64,000 nt of DNA from Pseudomonadales bacterium (GCA_012103505.1 WLWP01000001.1:3286001-3350000), one strand, 5' to 3'. Counted from the first letter of the stretch, positions 1 through 9,835 are shown. Numbers and translations are program-made. Notes: generated from the sequence alone by a model not told the origin.

Positions 1-1971
1 ACGACTCTCTTCATCGTCCCTATTTTCGAGATCAGTTGCGAGTTCGAGCATTGCGAGCGCTTGCCGATAGGCAGCGGCAGCTTCATCGAAGGCAGATCGC
101 AGTTTCGCGCGTTGACCCGCCATTCGGTAAGCCTGCATCGCATCTCGATATCGTTCGGTGCCTTCTAAATGCCTCGCGACGATCTGTGGTTCTTCACGAA
201 GGACTTCTGGAAAATCAGTTTCCATGACATTGGCCACCCTGTCGTGCAGTGTCTTTTGACGACGTCGCAAAAGAGAACTGTAGGCAATGTCTTGGACTAA
301 CGCATGGCGAAATCGAAAGCGTGTCTGATCGCCATCAATCACCCGTGAAACCAATTCTGAATCGAGTAGCGTGGCTAACAGGCGGTTAAGATCGGCGTCT
401 GAGTCATAGACAGCCCGTAGCAGATCTGGGGGAAATTCACGGCCTAACAGCGCGCCAATTTGAGCCACTTCCTTAGCGTCACCTAGGCTATCTAGCCGAG
501 CATTGAGCGCACTCTCGAGGGAATCCGGTACTACTTCATCAACTTCAAGATCACCAACTGCTCCCGAAGTGAGCTTTTCTGAAACCACCCGCGTCAGTTC
601 TTTTACATAGAAAGGAACGCCCTCACTCCGCTCGATCAACTTGCTCAAAATCGGTTTCGGAAACGCCTTCGCGTGCAGCCCTTCAATGAGTTCCTGGACA
701 TGGGCGTCAACCAGATTACTGAGCTCGGCGTGCATCTCGACTTTCGGCAATGGTGCGCTACTGGGACGGGTTGTAATCAATACGGCGATCGAACCAGCGT
801 CAATCAACATGGACGTGAGTTCCAACGAAGACGGATCTGCCCAGTGTGCATCTTCAAGCACAAGACAAACCGATTCTTGCTTGGCTAGGCCGCCCAGACA
901 AAGCACGAGCGCTTCAAATGCTGCCTTTCGATTGGTAACTTCAGTGCGTTCCCGCAAGCCCAACAACTCTTCAATGTGAGCAAGTTCTGTTGTCTCAACC
1001 CCAATCTCATCGAGCCAGTTTTGCAACGATCGGCGTTGATGCAGTTTTGCATCCTTGTCACTGATTTTGGCGAGATGTTTTAACAACTCACCATAAGGGT
1101 ATAGATCCTCATTGCTGTGAAACGCCGAGCCACGTACAACGACACATCGTCGATCGACCCTCTTACTTAGTTCTTTGACTAAACGAGTTTTGCCGATGCC
1201 TGCTTCCCCGATGATCGCGACGGATGGATTGGCGCCTGCCATTAAACCAACCACGCGGGAAAGCTCCGATTCACGCCCGATTAGCGGTGCTGCGTCAGTA
1301 CTTTCGACGTATTCATCTGAGAGGACATGGAATAGTTCCAGGGGTTGGCTTACGCCTTTGAGTTCTTGCTGACCAACTGATTGAATCGAGATATTTCCGC
1401 GCAGCGCGTGGTAAACCGTCTCCGAGATAAAAACCTGCCCCGGTGCAGCCTGTGCTTGTACACGTGCGGCGACGTTGGGTGTTGGACCGAGCGCCAAACG
1501 GTCCGTTTTCTCCCCTTCACCTATATCGGCTGCGACAACATTCCCAGTATGGATACCCACGCGTACCTGCATATTCACACCGTAGTTTCGCAGAAACGTC
1601 ATGCTTAACCGTTCAGCCGCTCGTAACACACCAATACCGGCGTGTACTGCTCTGTCGGCATCATCCTCACCGGCTACGGGATAGCCAAAATAGACAAGCA
1701 CTCCATCACCCAGATATTGAGCAATGTGACCCCCCCAATCGTTAACAATATTGTTCACGCGGTTTTGGTAGGACTGGATGAGCTCTAGGTAGTCCTCACC
1801 ATCGAGACGTTCAGATAGTTTGGTTGAGTCGACAAGATCTACAAGCATGACACTCAGACGATGTCTGACTACACCCCGAGTGACTGGTTCGTTCAGTGGT
1901 TTGCCACACGCACCGCAAAAGGAAAACCCTTTCGGATTGGTTTTGTTGCAATGTTGGCAAACTGGCGCCAA
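1..1971 (-). CDS. Zinc-ribbon / class III adenylate-guanylate cyclase / AAA ATPase signalling protein (3'-truncated by window edge)
   Basis: I translated the reverse strand from a TTG at 1971, preceded by a good GGAGG, to the window edge (at least 657 codons, no stop). Residues 5-22 form a CxxC...CxxC zinc ribbon. Residues ~35-190 are a class III cyclase domain with metal-binding motifs VDLVDSTKLSERL and QYLGDGVLVYFG, then ALGPTPNVAARVQ. A Walker A motif GEAGIGKT near residue 255 opens an AAA/STAND-like ATPase, followed by helical repeats. This architecture is known in large soluble cyclase-ATPase regulators that would make cAMP or cGMP in the cytoplasm. The residue that is usually Lys (KxxGD, adenine recognition) is Gln here, so substrate or activity is uncertain. 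It is divergent from the M20 gene. No ATG start fits, because an in-frame TAG lies just upstream of the TTG. Confidence 0.88.
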   Translation of the reverse strand, partial: MAPVCQHCNKTNPKGFSFCGACGKPLNEPVTRGVVRHRLSVMLVDLVDSTKLSERLDGEDYLELIQSYQNRVNNIVNDWGGHIAQYLGDGVLVYFGYPVAGEDDADRAVHAGIGVLRAAERLSMTFLRNYGVNMQVRVGIHTGNVVAADIGEGEKTDRLALGPTPNVAARVQAQAAPGQVFISETVYHALRGNISIQSVGQQELKGVSQPLELFHVLSDEYVESTDAAPLIGRESELSRVVGLMAGANPSVAIIGEAGIGKTRLVKELSKRVDRRCVVVRGSAFHSNEDLYPYGELLKHLAKISDKDAKLHQRRSLQNWLDEIGVETTELAHIEELLGLRERTEVTNRKAAFEALVLCLGGLAKQESVCLVLEDAHWADPSSLELTSMLIDAGSIAVLITTRPSSAPLPKVEMHAELSNLVDAHVQELIEGLHAKAFPKPILSKLIERSEGVPFYVKELTRVVSEKLTSGAVGDLEVDEVVPDSLESALNARLDSLGDAKEVAQIGALLGREFPPDLLRAVYDSDADLNRLLATLLDSELVSRVIDGDQTRFRFRHALVQDIAYSSLLRRRQKTLHDRVANVMETDFPEVLREEPQIVARHLEGTERYRDAMQAYRMAGQRAKLRSAFDEAAAAYRQALAMLELATDLENRDDEESR

Positions 1972-2071
1972 GGCGTCGCCCCTCCACTTGGTCTAGTTCT
2001 TCTGCGTGGTTCGCGCTGGAATGCACAACACTTTATCATGGCTTAGTTCGCCAAAGGAGCCGAAGAACACC

Positions 2072-3271
2072 ATGAGTGAAAGCCATAAAACACCGAGCGA
2101 CCTAACTGCATCAATCGCTGATATGGAAGGAGATTTGACCGCCTGGCGACAACATATCCACGCACATCCAGAACTCGGTTTTCAAGAACATCGGACCGCA
2201 GATTTCGTGGCCGAAAAGCTGGAAGAATTCGGCGTACAGGTATTCCGAGGATTGGGCAAGACCGGACTCGTGGGCGTACTCCGGGAAGGCAATGATACTC
2301 GGTCAATTGGCTTACGTGCCGACCTCGATGCACTTCCTATTCAGGAAGAGAATGACTTCGCTCACAAGTCTACACACGAAGGAACAATGCACGCCTGCGG
2401 CCACGACGGGCATACCGCTATGCTACTGGGAGCGGCCAAGTACTTAGCCGAAACGCGGAACTTTCAAGGGCAAGTTAATTTCATCTTCCAACCGGCCGAA
2501 GAAGGCATAGGTGGCGCAAGGGCGATGATCGAAGACGGACTGTTCGACCAATTCCCGTGTGATCAGCTTTTTGCAATACACAACGCACCTGGATTACCCG
2601 TAGGCAAGTTCGGTGCCAGCCCAGGCATCGTGACCGCAGCAGGCGCATTCTTCGATGTTAAGTTTACCGGACGTGGCGCTCATGGCGCATTTCCGCAAGA
2701 TTCGATTGATCCAGTGGTCCTTGCCTCACAAGCGGTCAGCACTCTGCAAACCATCGTGTCGCGCAATATCAAGCCTTCAGATACGGTAGTTCTATCCATC
2801 ACGCGCATTCACGGCGGGGAGGCGTATAACGTAATTCCTGAAACCTGCACCATAGGCGGTACAGTACGCACCTTCTCACTCGATGCGCTCAAGCGTGTTG
2901 AGGAACGAATGAACGAAATTTGCCTAGGGCTGGCCGCGACACACGGCGCTCAAGCAGAAGTGGATTTCCGAACTATCTTCCATCCTGTCGTCAATGAACA
3001 AGCTACCACACAGGTTGCTGGCGACGTTGCGGCTTCGATTGTGGGAGAAGACAACGTCTTGAGAGACTTACCGCCAGGTACAGGGTCCGAAGATTTCTCT
3101 TTTATGTCCGAGCAAGTGCCATCGTGCTATCTCCTACTAGGTAATCGAGACGACCAGCACAAAACACCCGTACACAACCCCAGCTATGACTTCAACGACA
3201 AGGCAGCAGTCTACGGCGCATCATTTTTTGCCCGCGTGACGGAAGAGACCCTTACAAGTGGCGGGGGTTGA
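2072..3271 (+). CDS. M20 family amidohydrolase (hippurate/N-acyl-amino-acid hydrolase type)
   Basis: A 399-residue zinc-dependent amidohydrolase of the M20D type, which cleaves N-acyl or peptide-like amide bonds in the cytoplasm. Visible metal-site motifs are MHACGHDGHT (residues ~106-115), the QPAEEG glutamates near 143-144, and AIHN near 169. The substrate-channel motif GLRADLDALPI is also present. The frame is open back to 2006, but the ATG at 2072 is preferred: it has AAAGGAG upstream and begins the conserved region at a normal distance. Its 3' end overlaps the convergent acetyltransferase by 20 bases. The natural substrate cannot be told from sequence. Confidence 0.9.
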   Translation: MSESHKTPSDLTASIADMEGDLTAWRQHIHAHPELGFQEHRTADFVAEKLEEFGVQVFRGLGKTGLVGVLREGNDTRSIGLRADLDALPIQEENDFAHKSTHEGTMHACGHDGHTAMLLGAAKYLAETRNFQGQVNFIFQPAEEGIGGARAMIEDGLFDQFPCDQLFAIHNAPGLPVGKFGASPGIVTAAGAFFDVKFTGRGAHGAFPQDSIDPVVLASQAVSTLQTIVSRNIKPSDTVVLSITRIHGGEAYNVIPETCTIGGTVRTFSLDALKRVEERMNEICLGLAATHGAQAEVDFRTIFHPVVNEQATTQVAGDVAASIVGEDNVLRDLPPGTGSEDFSFMSEQVPSCYLLLGNRDDQHKTPVHNPSYDFNDKAAVYGASFFARVTEETLTSGGG

Positions 3272-3812
3272 TCTTGGCAGTGAGGATATGGTCCCGCCAT
3301 CTGCCCCCGATCTTGAGATACGACTGCGCCAAGCCTTCCCGTTGGAACCCTAGATCTGCAAGGACGCGCGCGCTGCGTTCATTCTCCGGCATATGGTTTG
3401 CCATCACTCGATGCAACTCGAGCGTATTAAATGCATAAGTCACGACTTCGCTGACAATCTCGCGCATGAGGCCACGGCCTGAATACACCGCACCGATAGA
3501 GTAGCCCATTATGCAGGCCTGAAAGACGCCTCTCGAGATGTTAGTCAGATTGCAAACCCCTGCGACCCTCTCCAGATCATCGGCAGGACTAAAGGCCACA
3601 AAATGACACGTTGTCCCAGCCTCGGCTGACTCGCGAACTTCCCCTATCCAACGTTCCCAGTATTTGTGGGTATAGAAGTCAGCATCCCGATTAGGTTCCC
3701 ATTTCGCCAGATGCTCGCGATTCGTTGAGTAGTAATCCATCAACAACCCAGCATCCGCCGGTCGTGGGGTCCGAATCAGCGTACGTTCAGTTTTTAGTTC
3801 AACAGAGCTCAA
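3252..3812 (-). CDS. GNAT N-acetyltransferase, RimJ/RimL type
   Basis: A 186-residue protein of the GNAT fold resembling the RimJ/RimL branch, which acetylates ribosomal-protein N termini and various small amines using acetyl-CoA. The N-terminal TERTLIRTPRPADA and the acetyl-CoA loop region YSGRGLMREIVSEVV are typical, as is the C-terminal ENERSARVLADLGFQREG (Asn plus the helix after it). It starts inside the end of the TauD-like gene with a 4-base overlap, so the two are probably translated together. Its 3' end overlaps the M20 gene by 20 bases. The acceptor substrate is not predictable. Confidence 0.85.
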   Translation of the reverse strand: MSSVELKTERTLIRTPRPADAGLLMDYYSTNREHLAKWEPNRDADFYTHKYWERWIGEVRESAEAGTTCHFVAFSPADDLERVAGVCNLTNISRGVFQACIMGYSIGAVYSGRGLMREIVSEVVTYAFNTLELHRVMANHMPENERSARVLADLGFQREGLAQSYLKIGGRWRDHILTAKINPRHL

Positions 3813-4648
3813 CGATACGCTTGCGGCGCTTGGGACTGGCGAACCGTTACCCGCTCACCGCTGCGAGATTCAGGATAGTAGTCCCAGACCGCATGATGAT
3901 GAACAGCCCGGTTGTCCCACAGCACGACTGTGTTGAGTTGCCATTTCACTCGACAGTGGAAACGGGTGTTGGTCTCGATATGGCGGTACAGCATATCTAG
4001 GACCGCTTGGCTTTCTTTCGGTGGGAGTTGCTCAATGTGACTAGTGAACGGTTCGTTGACGAAGAGAACGGGGCGCTCAGTTTCAGGGTGTCGAGTCACC
4101 ACAGGATGCGTAGCACAGGGATAAGTTTCATGTGGTTTAGGTTCATAGCCATACGCCTTCAAATCCTTGAACCCATCGTGATAAGCATCCAATCCTTGCA
4201 GCATCGCTTTCACTTCGTCGCTGAGAGTGGCGTAAGCTTCATACATGTTTGCAAATAGCGTATCTCCGCCGCCAGACGCTGGTATTTCAGTGATATACAG
4301 CGCAGAGGCTAAGGGCGGAATTGGTTCGCAGGAAAGATCGGTATGCCAAGACTCTCCGTTAGCAACTTTGGTCTCAGGCGTTATCTTTATATCAAAGATC
4401 TCGGGGTCGCCTGGCCTGCCGAGGTGCGTTTTCGCGGGATGGGTCTGTAATTCTCCCCACAACCGGCCGAACGCTTTGTGCTGTTCCCGAGTCATCGTCT
4501 GATCACGGAAAACCAGGACCAGACGATCACGGAAGGCGGTCTTGATCTCTTTGACCTGGTTCTCATCCAAATTCGCCAAATCCACACCATTTACCTCACC
4601 GCCGAGCTTGGGTGTGATCGTCGAGACCTCAATCGACTTATAATCCAC
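3809..4648 (-). CDS. TauD/TfdA family Fe(II)/2-oxoglutarate dioxygenase
   Basis: A 279-residue cytoplasmic dioxygenase that should couple 2-oxoglutarate decarboxylation to hydroxylation of an organic acid or sulfonate. The iron facial triad is visible as H102-x-D104 (in SWHTDLSCEP) and His251 in NRAVHHHA; the Arg-rich C terminus (GERVTVR) would hold 2-oxoglutarate. The start is a GTG at 4648, two bases after the stop of the short carboxymuconolactone-decarboxylase remnant; no strong ribosome site is seen, so coupling to that remnant is possible. The closest functional label is taurine-dioxygenase-like, but the family covers many substrates. Confidence 0.88.
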   Translation of the reverse strand: MDYKSIEVSTITPKLGGEVNGVDLANLDENQVKEIKTAFRDRLVLVFRDQTMTREQHKAFGRLWGELQTHPAKTHLGRPGDPEIFDIKITPETKVANGESWHTDLSCEPIPPLASALYITEIPASGGGDTLFANMYEAYATLSDEVKAMLQGLDAYHDGFKDLKAYGYEPKPHETYPCATHPVVTRHPETERPVLFVNEPFTSHIEQLPPKESQAVLDMLYRHIETNTRFHCRVKWQLNTVVLWDNRAVHHHAVWDYYPESRSGERVTVRQSQAPQAYR

Positions 4649-4650
4649 GG

Positions 4651-4861
4651 TCAGGTCGCACAGTACTTAGGTTCCAAATCGAGGACCTTGAGTAACCTGC
4701 CGAAGCCGATGTACTGTCCAATCATCATGCCAAGTTCCAGAATCTCTGGGTCGTTGAATTCCGTGTGCAGCTCGTCGCTGACCAGTTCTATTCGTGCCAT
4801 CGGTCCTCAAGAGTTTGTGCTTGTCCCGTTCGTTCAGTTCAAAACCAGAACTAACCAATTC
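4651..4861 (-). pseudogene. Remnant of a carboxymuconolactone decarboxylase (CMD/AhpD) family gene
   Basis: On the minus strand, an ATG at 4800 opens a 49-codon frame to a TGA at 4651-4653 whose product (MARIELVSDELHTEFND followed by PEILELGMMIGQYIGFGRLL) matches the last third of CMD-family proteins. Just upstream, in a different frame, FELNERDKHKLLRTD matches the preceding part of the same family (the ERDKxLLRYTD segment). So this looks like a 5'-deleted, frameshifted CMD gene. The short frame keeps a GAGG four bases before its ATG and might still be translated as a leader for the TauD-like gene. CMD proteins often accompany dioxygenases. Confidence 0.6.
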
Positions 4862-4914
4862 GACGAGAGTGCGTTACATTTATTATATCGGAACATTTTG
4901 CGGGAGTTACATCG

Positions 4915-6288
4915 GTGTCTGAACATCCTTTGATCACTAAGTATCGCGAGTTCTCGCCGTCCTCTGGTGAACTCGGAGAAAGAGCACGCACTGTATTCCC
5001 AGGAGGCGATACACGATCGAGTGCGCACTACGGTCCCTACCCACTGGTTATGGATGAAGCTTCGGGATGCCGCTTGCGTGATATCGATGGCAACGAAGTT
5101 TTGGACTTCATGAACAATTTCACGTCTCTCATACATGGTCACGCCCAACCTGATGTTGTCGCCGCAGTACAAAATCAAGTCGCCAAAGGATCGGCCTACG
5201 CCGCGCCCAATACCGATCAAATAGAACTCGCCGAACTCATCGTCGACCGGGTACCTTCAATCGAACAACTGCGATTCACAAGTTCAGGAACTGAAGGGAC
5301 TTTGATGGCCATTCGTTGTGCCCGTGCAGCGACCGGCCGCCAGAAAATCATGAAAATGGAAGGTGGCTATCACGGCAGCTATGAACTCGCAGAAGTCAGT
5401 CTCGTACCTTTCCCAGGTCGGCGAGGAGATCTCGACGCACCCGCCTCGACTGCCGTTGACGGAAGCTTCCCGGACAGCGTGCTCGGCGACACCGTCGTCT
5501 GCCCCTACAACGAACCTGCCCTTGCCAACGCGTTAATTGATGCCCACGCACAAGAACTTGCGGCTGTCATAGTTGAACCGGTACTCGGTTCCATGGGGAT
5601 GATTCCTGCAGACAAAGAATTTCTCACAACCTTGCGAGAAGCGACCGCGCGCCACGGCATTGTCCTCATCTTTGATGAGGTGATTACGTTACGTTTGAGT
5701 GAAGGCGGCGCGCAGAAAAACTATGGCGTCACACCGGACCTGACTTGCATGGGCAAGATCATTGGTGGTGGGCTACCCGTTGGCGGCGTCGGGGGTGATA
5801 AGGCGTTGATGCAACTTTTTAGCCCTGACCAGAAAAGTCCAGTCATGCACGCAAGTACCTTCAGCGGCAACGCGTTAACAATGGCGGCAGGACGAGCAGC
5901 CATGCTGGCCTACACGGCAGTGGAAGCTAAGCGGCTCAATACGATGGGGGAAAAGCTACGCGAAGGGTTTAATCAAGCCTTTGCCCAAACAGGACTAAGA
6001 GCACGGGCGCTCGGTTCCGGATCTTTGACGAATCTACATTTCACCACGGACGAGATACATGATTCTCGAGATGCGTTTACAGGAATGGTGGCTGCTGGAG
6101 AGCTCACAAATCTGCTCCACCTAACTATGATTCGGCACGGTGTCATATCAGCAACAAGATTGATGTACTGCACGAGCACAGCGATGACCGATACCGAAAT
6201 CGACACGGCAGTCACAGCGCTGCATGAATCCCTAGCGGAGCTCAGACCTTATATAGAGGCAGATTGGCCGACGTTACTCGCCTCATAG
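4915..6288 (+). CDS. Class III aminotransferase, glutamate-1-semialdehyde aminomutase-like
   Basis: A 457-residue PLP-dependent enzyme of the class III (omega) aminotransferase group, with the layout of glutamate-1-semialdehyde 2,1-aminomutase. Residues FTSSGTEGTLMAIRCARAATG, the IFDEVITLR Asp near 254, and the PLP lysine K281 in TCMGKIIGGGLPVGG are visible. The start is GTG 4915, with GGGAG nine bases upstream. Because it stands alone and not beside heme genes, it more likely acts on another amino or keto compound than as HemL. Its last 40 bases overlap the globin gene on the other strand. Confidence 0.85.
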   Translation: MSEHPLITKYREFSPSSGELGERARTVFPGGDTRSSAHYGPYPLVMDEASGCRLRDIDGNEVLDFMNNFTSLIHGHAQPDVVAAVQNQVAKGSAYAAPNTDQIELAELIVDRVPSIEQLRFTSSGTEGTLMAIRCARAATGRQKIMKMEGGYHGSYELAEVSLVPFPGRRGDLDAPASTAVDGSFPDSVLGDTVVCPYNEPALANALIDAHAQELAAVIVEPVLGSMGMIPADKEFLTTLREATARHGIVLIFDEVITLRLSEGGAQKNYGVTPDLTCMGKIIGGGLPVGGVGGDKALMQLFSPDQKSPVMHASTFSGNALTMAAGRAAMLAYTAVEAKRLNTMGEKLREGFNQAFAQTGLRARALGSGSLTNLHFTTDEIHDSRDAFTGMVAAGELTNLLHLTMIRHGVISATRLMYCTSTAMTDTEIDTAVTALHESLAELRPYIEADWPTLLAS

Positions 6289-6683
6289 GCTGTTACCTCC
6301 GTCAGTATTTGGTCAACTCTTTGCTGCCAAGCTTCTGCGTTGGTTAACTGCCAATCCTCGCCTAGACAAGACTTGGCAACGCTGACAACGGCCTCGAAGA
6401 ACGCTTGGTACATGCTCGGCGTCGCCCCGTAAGCATCCAGATGATTCTCAAGCTCCCACTGCAAATAGCAGCCCGGGCCAAAATGGTCATCTGTAAACAG
6501 TAACTCCAGCACTTGCTCAAACATCCGACCCTGCATGTGAATATCAGAGTGCCCCATCAACATTTTGCCATCATCGCTGACGTCGAAGAACCGTTGGTAC
6601 ACCAATGGGACTATATCCCCGTGTGATTCGGCGATGGCCTCCAAATCATTAATGACAACTTCAATCGCGTTGGCGGATTCCAT
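6249..6683 (-). CDS. Small globin-like heme protein
   Basis: A 144-residue protein with the helical layout of single-domain globins: an N-terminal VPLVYQRFF helix, MFEQVLELLF, a proximal-His candidate His81 in ENHLDAYGATPSMYQ, and a C-terminal AWQQRVDQILTEV helix. Globins of this kind bind O2 or NO. It starts 11 bases after the RND pump stop, and its AAGGA ribosome site overlaps that stop codon, so it is the last gene of the efflux operon. Why a pump operon should carry a globin is not known; protection of membrane flavo- or heme-proteins against NO or sensing of O2 are guesses. Confidence 0.72.
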   Translation of the reverse strand: MESANAIEVVINDLEAIAESHGDIVPLVYQRFFDVSDDGKMLMGHSDIHMQGRMFEQVLELLFTDDHFGPGCYLQWELENHLDAYGATPSMYQAFFEAVVSVAKSCLGEDWQLTNAEAWQQRVDQILTEVTAYEASNVGQSASI

Positions 6684-6694
6684 CGATCTGTTCC

Positions 6695-9600
6695 TTAGCC
6701 GCCGTGGGCGGGTTGCGTAGCCTCAGGACCTTTTAGGTAACGTCGTAATGCAATTCTTAAGTCATATGCGATCAACAGATTGACTGGAACTAGGATCAGC
6801 GTTATCGCAGTCGCAAACAAAATTCCGAACCCGAGTGAGATGCCCATGGGGATTAAAAACTGGGATGTCGTCGATTCTTCAAGTAGCAAAGGCATCAATC
6901 CGAAAAAAGTGGTTAAGGAGGTGAGTAAAATGGGTCGGAACCTGACGACGCCTGCATTTAGAATCGCTATTTTGAGCTGCTCCCCTTTTTCTAACTGTTT
7001 GTTCACGGTATGCACCAAAACCAGGCTATCGTTAACAACGACTCCGGTAAGCGCGAGAATGCCGAGCACACTCATCATCGACAGCGTATAACCCATAATG
7101 AAATGCCCTATCACGGAACCAATAACCGCGAATGGTATGACAGACATGACTATGAGGGGTTTGCCATAAGAACGTAGTGGCAGCGCTAACATGCAGTAGA
7201 TTGCAAACAGCACCATGGTACTTGCACCCCACAGACTATCGAAGGAAGCTCGGCGCTCCCGTTCCTCACCTTCCATCTCGTACTGAACTCCCGGATATTG
7301 CGTGAGGAGCTCGTCCATGTAAGTTCGCATCTCGCTCGTCAGCACCGTCATGTTGGTATTCTCTTTTTCAACTTCTGCAGTAACGTTGACCGTGCGATAG
7401 CGATCAATTCGCTTGATCTGCTGAGGGCCCTTTCCGGGCGTTAGGGTTGCTACGTGAGACAGAGGAATGTGTCGGTTGGCAGGTGTGCGTATTAACATTT
7501 CATCCAACGTTGAGAAATTTGCTCGTTCGCTAGCAGGCAGTCTTACCAAAACCCTTATGTCGTCGCGCCCCCTTTGTATCCTCTGTGCTTCAAAACCTTT
7601 GAACGCCTGGCTCACCTGACCAACGATATCCGTCCGCGAAAGCCCCAGCACATGACCTTGTGGTTTAACCTCGATGCGCAACTCTTCCTTGCCGTTGGAC
7701 AACGTATCCGCTATTTCATAAACGGTGGGATAGTCCTGCAGCCGTTCCTTTACTTGATCTGCCGCCAATGACAACGTCTCAAGTGAATTGCCACTAAGCT
7801 GTATATCGATGGGATCGCCCATGCGAAAGAAGTTGGCCCGAAAGGTCAGTGTTTCAGCGCCAGGGATCGGTCCGATTAGGCGACGCCACTCGGCAATGAC
7901 CTCGTTGGTCGTAATCTCGATCTCCCGCTGCTCGGGTGGTACCAACTCAAACTGAACACGCCCGTATTGGGATCCGGAAGAGCCGCGCCGAGAACCTGTA
8001 CTGGAAAGAACGTGCTTTACGATGGACCGCCCATCTTCTTCGACATACTTAGACTGTATGTCTTTCGCTGCTTGGAACATCTTTCCGACATGGCGATCGG
8101 TGACCGCGAACTGGGTTCCGACCGGCATGGCCAACACCGCAGTCGCCGTTTCCCCTTGTATCGATGGCATGAAGGTAAAGCGCATCCAACCACTGCTAAT
8201 CAAGGCACTAATAATCAACAACACCCCAACAAAGCTCGCGACGGTCGCATAGCGGTGCGTGGTTAAAAAGTCGAGGGCAGGACGATATTGCGTTCGTATG
8301 CGGGTCTCAAAACCATCCGCAAAGTTGCGCTGCCAAGTTGTGAACCGACCGAGCAAGCCGTCGTAGTCCTTGTCGAACCCTTTGCCCATTCCTTTCAGGT
8401 GAGCGGGCAGTACAAGTTTTGATTCAATCAGGCTAAAAAGCAGCACCGACATCACTACCGCCGCGACAGGTCCCATGATCGTGCCGAAACGGCCTTCGAT
8501 ATATGTCAGCGGTAAAAAGGCAACCATTGTGGTCAACACCCCAAAGGTCACTGGCAACGCCACATCCATCGTCCCCCGAACGGATGCTTCAATATCGGTG
8601 TCCCCGGATTTCAGACGCTGATAGACACTCTCCCCCGTCACGATCGCGTCGTCGACGACAATTCCGAGAACGACGATAAAGCCAAACGCGCTCATTAGAT
8701 TGAGCGTGATACCAAACAATGACATCACAGAAAACGCACCGAGAAAGCTAATCGGGATCCCAATGAATACCCAGAACGCGATTTTTGGTCGTAAGAAGAG
8801 TGTGAGGAGTCCGATGACGAGGAAGGTTCCTTGCAACGCGCTGCTGCCAAGAACCCCGAGACGATTTTTGAGCTGCTGAGCGTCATCATCCCAGTACGCC
8901 AAAGCCATACCATCGGGCAACGAATCTTGCCGATCTGCGATGTATTCGCGGACCAGCCTAGATACCTCAAGCGCGCTCTCGCCGCCAACACGCTCCACTT
9001 CAACCATGGCTGCGTATTCGCCATCAAACAGGGTTTTTACCGCATCTTCCTGGAATCCATCCTGCACTTGCGCGACATCCGCAACCCGAATGATGCTGCC
9101 GTCTGGATTGGTTTTGACGACAATACTCTCAAAATCCGCTTGCCGATAAGCCTGCCCTTTTGAGCGGATAAGGACATCGCCACCTCGTGTCCGGACGTTT
9201 CCTGCTGACAAATCAGCAGAACTCATGCGGATCGCCTGGGCAAGTTGTGCAAGCGTTACATCAAACTCTCGGAGACGGTCTTGAGAAGCTTCAATCGCGA
9301 TCTCATAGCGACGCACAGCGTCTAAGCTCACTTGGCTAATGCCGTCGATCCGCAGCAGATCATCTCTCACGGTCTCGGCAAAAAGGCGAATCTCGCGCTC
9401 GGAATAATCTCCAGAAACGACGGCACTGATCACGTCGTATTTTCTTTGCGCCAGACTTATAACGGGCTTTTCTGCATCCGCGGGGAATGTGTTGATCGCG
9501 TCAACACGCGTCTTCACTTCATCGAGGATCACTCTTGGATCGTAGTCCTCATCGACCTCTACAAAGACACTACTACTTCCCTCGACAGAGGAAGACACTA

Positions 9601-9835
9601 TTCGCTCGATGCCTTCCAGCCCCTGTAGGGACTCCTCGATCCGAACAGCCAGGCCTAATTCAGCATCTTCAGGCGTCGCGCCACGTAGTGGTACGGTTAC
9701 TCGAATCGTCTCTGGATCAGTAGATGGGAATATCTCGACACCTGTCTCATAAGTTAACGCGTATGCGCCCATCACAAGAACACTAACCATTAACAAGTTC
9801 GCAGCAACACTATTCCGAGCAAACCACTCGATCAT
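6695..9835 (-). CDS. RND efflux pump inner-membrane permease
   Basis: A 1046-residue resistance-nodulation-division transporter, inner-membrane and proton-driven, that extrudes drugs, lipids or toxic metabolites. It has the family's duplicated layout with twelve membrane segments. TM4 carries the proton-relay pair in VLGIVVDDAIVTGESVYQRL, and the second half repeats it as LALTGVVVNDSLVLVHTVN. Two large periplasmic domains follow TM1 and TM7. The length is typical. It overlaps the adaptor gene by four bases (ATGA). It sits closer to the MexF/AcrB-like 'hydrophobe/amphiphile' type than to heavy-metal pumps, but the substrate is unknown. Confidence 0.93.
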   Translation of the reverse strand: MIEWFARNSVAANLLMVSVLVMGAYALTYETGVEIFPSTDPETIRVTVPLRGATPEDAELGLAVRIEESLQGLEGIERIVSSSVEGSSSVFVEVDEDYDPRVILDEVKTRVDAINTFPADAEKPVISLAQRKYDVISAVVSGDYSEREIRLFAETVRDDLLRIDGISQVSLDAVRRYEIAIEASQDRLREFDVTLAQLAQAIRMSSADLSAGNVRTRGGDVLIRSKGQAYRQADFESIVVKTNPDGSIIRVADVAQVQDGFQEDAVKTLFDGEYAAMVEVERVGGESALEVSRLVREYIADRQDSLPDGMALAYWDDDAQQLKNRLGVLGSSALQGTFLVIGLLTLFLRPKIAFWVFIGIPISFLGAFSVMSLFGITLNLMSAFGFIVVLGIVVDDAIVTGESVYQRLKSGDTDIEASVRGTMDVALPVTFGVLTTMVAFLPLTYIEGRFGTIMGPVAAVVMSVLLFSLIESKLVLPAHLKGMGKGFDKDYDGLLGRFTTWQRNFADGFETRIRTQYRPALDFLTTHRYATVASFVGVLLIISALISSGWMRFTFMPSIQGETATAVLAMPVGTQFAVTDRHVGKMFQAAKDIQSKYVEEDGRSIVKHVLSSTGSRRGSSGSQYGRVQFELVPPEQREIEITTNEVIAEWRRLIGPIPGAETLTFRANFFRMGDPIDIQLSGNSLETLSLAADQVKERLQDYPTVYEIADTLSNGKEELRIEVKPQGHVLGLSRTDIVGQVSQAFKGFEAQRIQRGRDDIRVLVRLPASERANFSTLDEMLIRTPANRHIPLSHVATLTPGKGPQQIKRIDRYRTVNVTAEVEKENTNMTVLTSEMRTYMDELLTQYPGVQYEMEGEERERRASFDSLWGASTMVLFAIYCMLALPLRSYGKPLIVMSVIPFAVIGSVIGHFIMGYTLSMMSVLGILALTGVVVNDSLVLVHTVNKQLEKGEQLKIAILNAGVVRFRPILLTSLTTFFGLMPLLLEESTTSQFLIPMGISLGFGILFATAITLILVPVNLLIAYDLRIALRRYLKGPEATQPAHGG

